Below, one piece after another: positions 36,941 through 44,246 of a DNA stretch of 64,000 bases. The DNA comes from Methylobacterium sp. Leaf118 (GTDB taxonomy: Bacteria; Pseudomonadota; Alphaproteobacteria; Rhizobiales; Beijerinckiaceae): NCBI RefSeq assembly GCF_920984675.1, contig NZ_CAKLBV010000003.1, forward strand, positions 62,001-126,000. Reading direction: 5' to 3'. The position numbers and the translations under genes were made by a program. Within the stretch, counting starts at the first letter, position 1; every line of letters begins with the position of its first letter. Under the pieces are notes generated by a model. It saw only the letters and a list, made by a program, of their open reading frames with translations, was not told where the DNA came from and searched no databases.

Positions 36941-37594
36941 TTGGAAGACGAAAATGGTCCGGTCCGCCGATCCCGGCAGGACTGGAAGGACTTGGCCGAG
37001 GCAGGACGGCTTGCGGATTGTGGGCCTGAGGAAATCGTGGCGGCGTGCCGTCGTCCCGACGAGCTCCAGGACGAGCGCCTTCGGGGCAGGCTCCTGGAAC
37101 ACCTGCGCGCCCTTGCTCGCCCGTTTCTGACGAAACGGGCGAGCAAGGACATGCCGAACGGCGGTCTCGACGCCGTCGACGAGATCGTCTCGAATATGTC
37201 CACGGCCATCCTCGACCCCGCGGCCAAGGACGGTGCGGGTTACGAGGCGGCCTTTTACACGAAGCTCCAGCAGCGCCTGACCGACCGCCACAGGGCTTGG
37301 CGGGTGCAACAGGCGCGCGTCGAGCCTTTGCCGCTCGACGAGGAGACGGGCGAGACGCTCGAACCGGCCGACGCCGTCGGCCTCACGCCGGAAGAGGCCG
37401 CGACGGTCGAAAGCCTGATCGCGAACCTCCCGGAAAAATTCCGCAGGGCCTTCCTGCTCCACCGTGCCGGCTTCCCGGTCTCGTCGAAGGGCGAGTGCGT
37501 CTCGCGCATGCTGGGCGTCTCGCCCAAAACGGCGGAGGATTGGATCAAGAAGGCCGTCGCGCTTCTGCGCGAACAGCTTGGATCGAAGCCATGA
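36941..37594 (+). CDS. Sigma-70-like factor (ECF-type region 2/4)
   Basis: 217 residues from a TTG at 36,941 with CAGGAG 8 bp upstream; the frame is open to 36,812 but that stretch is not protein-like. The middle has GGLDAVDEIVSNMSTAILDP and FYTKLQQRLTDRHRAWR (region 2-like), the end LPEKFRRAFLLHRAGFP...VSRMLGVSPKTAEDWIKKAVALLREQL, a clear sigma region 4 helix-turn-helix. It probably directs RNA polymerase to its own operon. Its stop overlaps the next start (ATGA). First gene of the putative conflict operon. Confidence 0.7.
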   Translation: MEDENGPVRRSRQDWKDLAEAGRLADCGPEEIVAACRRPDELQDERLRGRLLEHLRALARPFLTKRASKDMPNGGLDAVDEIVSNMSTAILDPAAKDGAGYEAAFYTKLQQRLTDRHRAWRVQQARVEPLPLDEETGETLEPADAVGLTPEEAATVESLIANLPEKFRRAFLLHRAGFPVSSKGECVSRMLGVSPKTAEDWIKKAVALLREQLGSKP

Positions 37595-38151
37595 ATACCG
37601 AGGATCTCGACGACGTCCTGTTCCAGTTCCACCGTGCCGCCAAGGCGGTCACGCCTGAGCTCGTCGCTCGCTGGACCGGACGGTATCCCCAATTCGCCGA
37701 CGACATCAGGGCCCACGCGGTCGAGATCGTCGATATGCAGCAGCGGGCTGCGCTCGCGGACGAACCGCCCGCGGCGGACGCCGTGGCCGTCCCGCAGGCG
37801 GAGGCAGTCCACCCCAGCCTCCGGGAAGTAACGGGGAAAGCCGGCACGTCGTTGCGCGACCTCGCGGACGATCTCGACATCGCGCGGTCCATCGTCTTCG
37901 ACCTCAACGCCGGCGGCATCGAACCGTTGACCGTCCCGGCCCGGTTCGCCCGATTGGCGGCGGAGCGCCTCCGGCAAGCTCAGGAGTGGCTCGCAGCCGT
38001 CATCGCGAACAGTCACGATCGCTCGGCGAGCCCCGCGTTCAAGGCCACCGGCACGCCGGAGGCCGGCCGGCGCAGGACCTGGGAGGAGGCCGTGAACGAT
38101 TCCGACATGGAACCGGAACGCAAGGCGTTCTGGCTCGCTGAAGGGCCATAG
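37591..38151 (+). CDS. Sigma-coupled partner protein, unknown (possible anti-sigma)
   Basis: 186 residues starting MNTEDLDDVLFQFHRAAKAV, coupled by ATGA to the sigma-like gene and ending 2 bp before the ImmA-helicase gene. It is helical, with a Pro/Ala linker near 55-70 and a DLADDLDIARSIVFDLNAGGI segment. The position between a sigma factor and an ImmA-type protease suggests a regulator whose cleavage releases the sigma factor, as with ImmR/ImmA pairs. This is inference; no family was recognised. Confidence 0.6.
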   Translation: MNTEDLDDVLFQFHRAAKAVTPELVARWTGRYPQFADDIRAHAVEIVDMQQRAALADEPPAADAVAVPQAEAVHPSLREVTGKAGTSLRDLADDLDIARSIVFDLNAGGIEPLTVPARFARLAAERLRQAQEWLAAVIANSHDRSASPAFKATGTPEAGRRRTWEEAVNDSDMEPERKAFWLAEGP

Positions 38152-38153
38152 CG

Positions 38154-41100
38154 GTGGACATCTGGCGCGACATCAGGCTGAAGGCGCGCCAGCGCCACCA
38201 AGAGGCTTCGGCCGCGAACGGGCTGACGCCGGCCGCGGCTCTCGTGAAGTCCGGGCTACGGAAGGCGCGGCTTCAAGTCGATCGCTTCGAGCCTGGCACC
38301 GTGTATGGCCCGGGCGTGCTCGGGGCGCTGGAGCGGGACGGCGGCTTCGTCCGCCTCGCGCGCGGCCTCGACCCGAGCCAGGAGGCGGTCGTCGCCGCGC
38401 ACGAGATCGGCCACCACTGGCTCCACGACGAATCGGCGTTCATGATCCGGTCGACGGAGGCGGGCTTCGGCGGCAGTCCCGTCGAGACAGGCGCCGATCG
38501 CATCGTGGCCTACTCGCCCCAGCAGCGGCTGGAGGTCCAGGCCGACGTCTTCGCCCAGGAATTCCTCCTACCCGCCGACCGGTTGCGCGACCGCCTCGTC
38601 GCCGGCCGGGACAGGCCCTCGGCGATCGCCGCGGAGATGGGCTTGCCCGTCGAGTTCGTCAGGATGCAGGCCATCCGGGCGCTCTTGCTCCCGCCGTTGG
38701 TCCCGCCGGACGTCGAGGGTCGGTCCGGCTCCGGTCCCCCGCCGGATCCCGAGCAGCGCGAGGCGGCCGAGTGGGACGACCGTCCCTTGATCCTCGATGC
38801 CGGTCCTGGGACCGGCAAGACGCGCACCCTCGTCGCGCGCGTGAAGTTCCTGCTCGACGCCGAGACACCGCCATCGTCCATCCTCGCGCTGACCTTCTCG
38901 AACAAGGCGGCCGGCGAAATGATCGAGCGGATCGAGACGCTCGACCCGGCCGCGGCGCCCCTGATCTGGGTGGGCACCTTCCACGCCTTCGGCCTTGAAC
39001 TACTTCGGCTGCACCACGGCGCGGCCGACCTGCCCCCGGACTTCGAGGTCCTCGACGAGACGAGCGCCCTCGGCATGCTGGAGGGCATGCTCCCCGAGCT
39101 GGACCTCCGACACTACCTGAGCCTCTGGGACCCGACGGTCGAGCTCAGGCCGATCCTGCGCGCCATCTCGCGTGCCAAGGACGAGATGGTTTCCGAGGAG
39201 GAGTACGAGGCCGCCGCCCGCGCGACTCGCGCCGCCGCGGTCTCCCCGGAGGAGGTCGTCCGGGGCGACAAGGCCATGGAGGTCGCCCGCGTTTATACGA
39301 CGTACCAGCGGGCCCTGCGCGAGCGGAAGGCCGTAGATTTCGGCGACCTCGTCTACCGGACCGCCCGGTTGCTCGCGGAGCGAGCCGACGTGCGCGACGT
39401 CGTCCGCGGCAAGTTCGGCCGGGTGCTGGTCGACGAGTACCAGGACGTCAATTCCGCGAGCACGTCGCTGCTCGACCAGCTGGCGGAGAACGGTCGCAAC
39501 GTCTGGGTCGTCGCCGATCCGCGCCAGTCGATCTACCGCTTCAGGGGCGCGGCCCCGGCGAACGCCAGCAGCTTCACCGATAGGTACGCCGGGGCCGAAC
39601 GCCTGCAGCTCAAGACGAACTATCGGTCTTGCGAGACGGTGGTGCGCGTCTTCGAGCGCTTCGGCGAGGGCATGGCGGCCGCGCCGAAGCCAGCCGCGCG
39701 CTGGACCGCCCATCGGGGACGGGTCGGCTCCGTGGAGGTGTTCCAGGCGCCCGACCTCGCGTCTGAGGCGGCGGCGGTCCGCGACCGGATCGAGCGGTTG
39801 CGCGCCGGGGGCATCCCCTACGACCAGCAGGCCATCCTGGCCCGCACGCACCTCTGCCTCGCCCGGTTCGGCCGGTTGTTGCAGGATCTCGGCGTGCCCG
39901 TGCTCTACCTCGGTGACCTCTTCGAGCGGCCGGAGATCAGGGACCTCCTCGCCCTCGTGTCGCTCGGGTCCGATCCGGCCGGCGCCGGGCTGGTCCGCGT
40001 GGCCGGTTTTCCCCAGTACGGTGCGTCGCGCGAGGATGCGCTGAAGGTCATCGCCGCGGCGGCCGAACGGGACGAGGACGTCATCGCGACCTGCGCCCGC
40101 GCCGACGCCATCCCAGGCGTCTCGCCGCGCGGGGCCGCTGGGCTCGCCCTGCTGGCGGAGCACCTCGCCGGGACCACGTGGGCCACCACAGCGGGGCAGA
40201 TGCTCACTCACTACCTGCTGGAGGCGAGCGACTACCTCAGGCCGCTGTTGGAGGCCTCGGACGTCCGTTCGCGGCAGAGCCTGGTCGCGATCTACCAGCT
40301 CCTGAAGTTCGCCCGGGAGCATCGCGACGCCACCAAGGGTCGCGGGGGACGGCGCCGGTTCCTGGAGGAGATCCGGCGGCTCGAACGGCTGGATGACGAT
40401 CGGCAGTTCCGGACTATCCCGCCGGAGGCGGACGGCCTCCCTGCCGTTCGGATGATGACCATCCACGCCTCCAAGGGCCTGGAGTTCGCGGCGGTGCACC
40501 TGCCGCAAGTCGCCACCTACTACGTCCCTGGCTCGCGCCGACCAGTGCCGTGCCCCGCCCCGATCGGGCTGGAGCGCCTCGACATCCCGCCGCCCGACCA
40601 CGCCGCGGAGGAGCAGTGCCTGTTCTTCGTCGCCCTGTCCCGCGCCAGGAACGTGCTGACCGTCAGCAGCGCCAAGCGGTACACGGACAAGCGCAACAGC
40701 AACCCGTCCAAGTTCCTCGGCTCGCTGGCCGCCGTGCTCGGCGCCACGCGGACGGTCGCCGCCTACGTCCCGGCGGCGCGCCCGATCGACCCCGTCGTCG
40801 TCCCGCCGCGCGAGGCGCATGAGGAGCGCCACCTTGAGACGTACGCGAAATGCCCCGCCCGTTACCGTCACGAGGTGGTCGAGGGGCTGGCGGCGTTGGC
40901 GGCGAAGAGCGACTACCTCCGCTTCCACGGCTGCGTGAGGCGGATCCTCGCCTGGATCGGCGACAGGACCGTCGCGGGCGAGATCGTGACGCCGGCGGCG
41001 GCGCTGGACCGCCTCGCCGCCGTCTGGCCCGAGCGCGGGCCGGTCGGAGGCTTCTCCAAGATCTACCTCGCCGAGGCGCGCCGCATGGTCGTGAACGCCG

Positions 41101-41513
41101 TGGGAGCGGCGTCGGCGGACGATGCACCGATCGAGAGCGTCCTCTCGGTCGTCCTTGCTGGGCAGACCGTCGTGGTCAGGCCAGACCGCGTCGTCGAGAG
41201 GCCCGATGGGACCATCGTGATCCGGCGCTTCCGCACGGGGCGGAAGACCAAGGGGGAGGCCGGCAAGCCGATATGGGCGCTCCTTGCCGCCGCGGGCGAG
41301 GCGACGTTCCCCGGTCGGACGGTCAGGCTGGAGGCGTTCTACCCCGCATCCGCCGAGACGGATCCCATCGAACCGGAACGTGACGGCACGGAGCTGGACG
41401 GCTACGTCGCGGCGCTGGATGGCATCGCGCGCGGGGACTTCCGGACGCGCACCAGCCGGGACTGCCCGACCTGCCAATTCTATTTCATCTGCACCGCGGA
41501 GGATTCTTTCTGA
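38154..41513 (+). CDS. ImmA metallopeptidase - UvrD helicase - FeS nuclease fusion
   Basis: 1,119 residues from a GTG. Domain 1 (about 60-185) is an ImmA/IrrE peptidase with zinc motif H83-E84-x-x-H87 (AHEIGHHW) and downstream EVQADVFAQEFLLP. Domain 2 (about 200-830) is a UvrD/Rep SF1A helicase: Walker A GPGTGKT with K222, D427-E428 in VDEYQD, PRQSIYRFRG, TIHASKGLEF, VALSRARN. Domain 3 is AddB/Cas4-like: C900, C1104, C1107 and C1113 form the C-xn-C-x2-C-x5-C iron-sulfur pattern of these nucleases. It is likely a DNA-degrading or DNA-sensing effector with a built-in protease for its regulator. No frameshift or stop occurs across 3.4 kb. Confidence 0.88.
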   Translation: MDIWRDIRLKARQRHQEASAANGLTPAAALVKSGLRKARLQVDRFEPGTVYGPGVLGALERDGGFVRLARGLDPSQEAVVAAHEIGHHWLHDESAFMIRSTEAGFGGSPVETGADRIVAYSPQQRLEVQADVFAQEFLLPADRLRDRLVAGRDRPSAIAAEMGLPVEFVRMQAIRALLLPPLVPPDVEGRSGSGPPPDPEQREAAEWDDRPLILDAGPGTGKTRTLVARVKFLLDAETPPSSILALTFSNKAAGEMIERIETLDPAAAPLIWVGTFHAFGLELLRLHHGAADLPPDFEVLDETSALGMLEGMLPELDLRHYLSLWDPTVELRPILRAISRAKDEMVSEEEYEAAARATRAAAVSPEEVVRGDKAMEVARVYTTYQRALRERKAVDFGDLVYRTARLLAERADVRDVVRGKFGRVLVDEYQDVNSASTSLLDQLAENGRNVWVVADPRQSIYRFRGAAPANASSFTDRYAGAERLQLKTNYRSCETVVRVFERFGEGMAAAPKPAARWTAHRGRVGSVEVFQAPDLASEAAAVRDRIERLRAGGIPYDQQAILARTHLCLARFGRLLQDLGVPVLYLGDLFERPEIRDLLALVSLGSDPAGAGLVRVAGFPQYGASREDALKVIAAAAERDEDVIATCARADAIPGVSPRGAAGLALLAEHLAGTTWATTAGQMLTHYLLEASDYLRPLLEASDVRSRQSLVAIYQLLKFAREHRDATKGRGGRRRFLEEIRRLERLDDDRQFRTIPPEADGLPAVRMMTIHASKGLEFAAVHLPQVATYYVPGSRRPVPCPAPIGLERLDIPPPDHAAEEQCLFFVALSRARNVLTVSSAKRYTDKRNSNPSKFLGSLAAVLGATRTVAAYVPAARPIDPVVVPPREAHEERHLETYAKCPARYRHEVVEGLAALAAKSDYLRFHGCVRRILAWIGDRTVAGEIVTPAAALDRLAAVWPERGPVGGFSKIYLAEARRMVVNAVGAASADDAPIESVLSVVLAGQTVVVRPDRVVERPDGTIVIRRFRTGRKTKGEAGKPIWALLAAAGEATFPGRTVRLEAFYPASAETDPIEPERDGTELDGYVAALDGIARGDFRTRTSRDCPTCQFYFICTAEDSF

Positions 41514-41601
41514 CGGCACTACCGAATCCAACGGTCCCGCTTCGCTGAGGGGTTAGGGGCGGTCCGACGCGATGGCCCTCAGGCGAAACGAGAGGACCAT
41601 C

Positions 41602-42459
41602 ATGAACATGCAGCACGGCCGCGACCGTTTCGAGGTCGAGATCGGCGACGAGAACCTGAACTTCACCAAGCACGTCATCGACGATCCGAAGGTCGCGGGG
41701 CGTCAGTTGATCAAGGCCGCGGGGATGCGCCCCGTGGAGGACTACGTCGCCCTGGCGATGCTGTCCGACGGACGGCTGGAGGACGTCGGCCTCGACGAGC
41801 TCTTCGACCTCCGCGGGCACGGGGCCGAGAAGGTCGTCGTGTTGAAGGCCGACGCCACCTACCGCTTCATCCTAGACAGCGAGGAGAAGGTCTGGAAGAC
41901 CGTGGTCAGCGGACGCGTCCTCAAGATTCTGGCCGGCGTCGATCCGGCCCGGCACGACATCTACCAGGAGATCCGCGGCGGCGAAGACCTGCTGATCCGC
42001 GACGCCGACCTCGTCGACCTGACCAAGAAGGGCGTGGAGCGCTTCTTCACCGCCATCGCGCAGACGACGGAGGGCCTCTCGGTCCTCCTCCCGCCCCGGG
42101 ACGCGGCCTACCTCGACAACCGCGGCATCGCCTACGAGGACCTCGTCGAGGGAGGCCAGCGCGGGATCGTGTTGCGCGACTTCCCCCTGCCGGCGGGGAA
42201 GTTCGGCGCCGAGAAGGCCGACATCCTCCTCCTGCTGCCGCCCGGCTATCCCGACTGCCCGATCGACATGTGGTACGCCTACCCGTGGCTGAAGCTCACC
42301 GCGACCGGGATCGATCCGCGCCAGACCTCCGTCCCGCACGTGGCAGGCGGCCGGACGTGGCAGCGGTGGTCCCGGCATAACTACGAGTGGCGTCCCGGCA
42401 CGGACGGCATCCACACGATGGTCAAGCGCATCGAGCGCGCCCTCGACGAGGCCGCCTGA
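41602..42459 (+). CDS. Double ubiquitin-like domain fused to E2-like domain
   Basis: 285 residues from ATG 41,602 (AGAGGA 7 bp upstream; an earlier in-frame ATG at 41,572 lacks one). Two beta-grasp repeats of the multiubiquitin type are seen: about 9-85 (FEVEIGDENLNFTKHVIDDP) and about 86-150 (YRFILDSEEKVWKTVVSGRV). The C-terminal half resembles prokaryotic E2 family E: GQRGIVLRDFPLP, ILLLLPPGYPDCPIDMWY, WQRWSRHNYEWRPG. The only Cys is C219 in PDCPID, a candidate thioester residue. The Ub-like parts have no free Gly-Gly end because the E2 domain follows. Next gene is 1 bp away. Confidence 0.85.
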   Translation: MNMQHGRDRFEVEIGDENLNFTKHVIDDPKVAGRQLIKAAGMRPVEDYVALAMLSDGRLEDVGLDELFDLRGHGAEKVVVLKADATYRFILDSEEKVWKTVVSGRVLKILAGVDPARHDIYQEIRGGEDLLIRDADLVDLTKKGVERFFTAIAQTTEGLSVLLPPRDAAYLDNRGIAYEDLVEGGQRGIVLRDFPLPAGKFGAEKADILLLLPPGYPDCPIDMWYAYPWLKLTATGIDPRQTSVPHVAGGRTWQRWSRHNYEWRPGTDGIHTMVKRIERALDEAA

Positions 42460-42460
42460 G

Positions 42461-43858
42461 ATGCTCGACCTCGTCCTTCTGGAGGCCCACGCGGCCGAAC
42501 TTCGGTCGCTGCTTGCTACGCCGGACGGCGCGGAGGCCGCCGCCTACCTCCTCCTCGGGCGTGCAGAGATCGGGTCCGATCCCTGGTCGGGGCGCCGGCG
42601 CCATCGCATGGTTTCGCACCGGGCCGTCCCGGTGCCCGAAGAGGACAAGGTCTCGGCCTCAGGCCTGCACGTCACCTGGTCGACGCGCTCCTTCGTCCGG
42701 CTCCTGAAGGCCGCCGAAGAGCAGGGCCTGACGTTGGCTATCGTGCACACCCACCCCGGTAGCCATGCCTTCTTCTCCGATCAGGACGATGCGAACGAGC
42801 GCGACCTGCTCCGCATCGTCGGCAACCGTTCGGGAGCGGGCCACGGCTTCGCCAGCGTCGTGCTCGGGGGCGACGGGAGCGTATGCGCCCGGCGCTGGAC
42901 GGCCCCCGCGACAGCCGAGCCCTGCGAACGGGTGGCGGTCGTCGGCCGCGGCATCCGGCTTCACGGGCTCGCCGGCGGCGACGGTGACCCGCTGCTCGAC
43001 CGGCAGGCCCGGCTCTTCGGTCCGACCTTCAACGGCCTCGTTCGGGCGCTCAAAGTTGGCGTCGTCGGCTGCGGGGGCACGGGGAGCCCGACGGCCCTGC
43101 TGTTGGCGCGCCTGGGCATCGGCCACGTCCTGTTGGTGGACGACGACGTCGTCGAGCTGACCAACCTCAACCGGGTGCACGGCTCGCGGCGCACCGACGT
43201 CGAGGGCCGGGTGCCGAAGGTCGAGGTGCTCCGGCGGGAGATCGAGGCGGCGGGCCTCGGCGTCGAGGTCACCACGTTCAAGGGTTGGGTCGGCGACGCC
43301 GCCGCTCGCGACGCCCTCCGGTCCTGCGACGTCGTCTTCGGGTGCACGGACGACCACGACGGTCGGCTCTTCCTAAACCGCCTCGCCTACTTCTACGGCA
43401 TCCCCGTCATCGACATGGGATTGCGCATTATGCCGGCGCGGGACGGTCGGCCCTACGAGATGGCCGGTCGCGTGACGTTGGCCGGCCCCGGTGCCCCCTG
43501 TCTCATGTGCCGAGGTCTCGTCGATCCCCGGCGAGCGATGGAGGAGGCCCTGCGCCGGACCGACCCGGCCGCGTACGAGGCCAGGAAGGCCGAGGCCTAC
43601 GTCTTGGGAGGTGGGGATCCGGCGCCGGCTGTCGTGACGTTCACGACCGAGACCGCCTGCATGGCCGTCAACGAGTTGCTGCAGGCCCTCACCGGCTTCC
43701 GGGGCGACGGCGGCATGCGCACGGGGCGACAGCGTCGATTCGATGCCGTCGAGGATCGGGCAACCACGTGCACGCCGCGTGCGGGATGCGAGGTGTGCGC
43801 CGGCACGGGGTTGTGGGGCCGGGGCGACGTCCTCCCCTTCCTCTACAGGGCGGGCTGA
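42461..43858 (+). CDS. JAB deubiquitinase-E1 (ThiF) fusion
   Basis: 465 residues. The N-terminal JAB/MPN peptidase (about 1-160) has the JAMM motif H96-T-H98-P ... S106-x-x-D109 (HTHPGSHAFFSDQDD). The C-terminal E1/ThiF domain has the ATP motif VVGCGGTGSP (G203-G208), DDDVVELTNLNR and paired zinc-type CLMC and CEVC. It would adenylate a ubiquitin-like C-terminus and pass it to the E2, while JAB would cleave precursors or conjugates. Fusion puts activation and removal on one chain. Start is 1 bp after the E2 stop, so it is coupled. Confidence 0.9.
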   Translation: MLDLVLLEAHAAELRSLLATPDGAEAAAYLLLGRAEIGSDPWSGRRRHRMVSHRAVPVPEEDKVSASGLHVTWSTRSFVRLLKAAEEQGLTLAIVHTHPGSHAFFSDQDDANERDLLRIVGNRSGAGHGFASVVLGGDGSVCARRWTAPATAEPCERVAVVGRGIRLHGLAGGDGDPLLDRQARLFGPTFNGLVRALKVGVVGCGGTGSPTALLLARLGIGHVLLVDDDVVELTNLNRVHGSRRTDVEGRVPKVEVLRREIEAAGLGVEVTTFKGWVGDAAARDALRSCDVVFGCTDDHDGRLFLNRLAYFYGIPVIDMGLRIMPARDGRPYEMAGRVTLAGPGAPCLMCRGLVDPRRAMEEALRRTDPAAYEARKAEAYVLGGGDPAPAVVTFTTETACMAVNELLQALTGFRGDGGMRTGRQRRFDAVEDRATTCTPRAGCEVCAGTGLWGRGDVLPFLYRAG

Positions 43859-43860
43859 CG

Positions 43861-44229
43861 ATGATGCGCCACCTCGCAGGGCTCCTTCGTGCGCTCGGCC
43901 TCGTCCGCTACGACCTGATCGCGCGCCGAACGTCCCGCTACCCCGACGACGCCTCGGTCCGGGACGGCGAGCTCGTGTTCGTCGTCGACGGGGGCGTGGA
44001 GAAATGGGCGTGCTTCCGCTGCCCCGGGGGCTGCGGCGCGCTCATCCCGCTTTCGCTCAACCCGCGGCGTCGACCGCGCTGGTCCGTCGCGCTCGACTGG
44101 CTCCACCGCCCGACCGTGCGGCCCTCGGTCCATCAGACGAACGACTGCGCCTGCCACTTTCACGTCAACGGTGGGCGGGTGGATTGGTGCGAGGGCGGTC
44201 GGCCCCTCGGTCGGGGCGCGCGTACTTGA
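43861..44229 (+). CDS. DUF6527 zinc protein
   Basis: 122 residues, ATG 2 bp after the E1 stop. Cys/His-rich: CFRCPGGCG near residue 51, and CACHFHVNGGRVDWC near the end, with LIPLSL and SVHQTNDC between, the features of DUF6527 (recalled as an accessory of ubiquitin-like operons). It probably forms one or two zinc sites and may act as an adaptor or E3-like factor; there is no direct evidence for that. Immediate coupling to the JAB-E1 gene supports a shared function. Confidence 0.8.
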   Translation: MMRHLAGLLRALGLVRYDLIARRTSRYPDDASVRDGELVFVVDGGVEKWACFRCPGGCGALIPLSLNPRRRPRWSVALDWLHRPTVRPSVHQTNDCACHFHVNGGRVDWCEGGRPLGRGART

Positions 44230-44246
44230 AGACGGAGGAGGAACGA

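Noticed and set aside
39000..41531. 843-residue minus-strand open frame opposite the helicase
   Set aside because: Antisense shadow; the plus strand carries a full set of helicase motifs.
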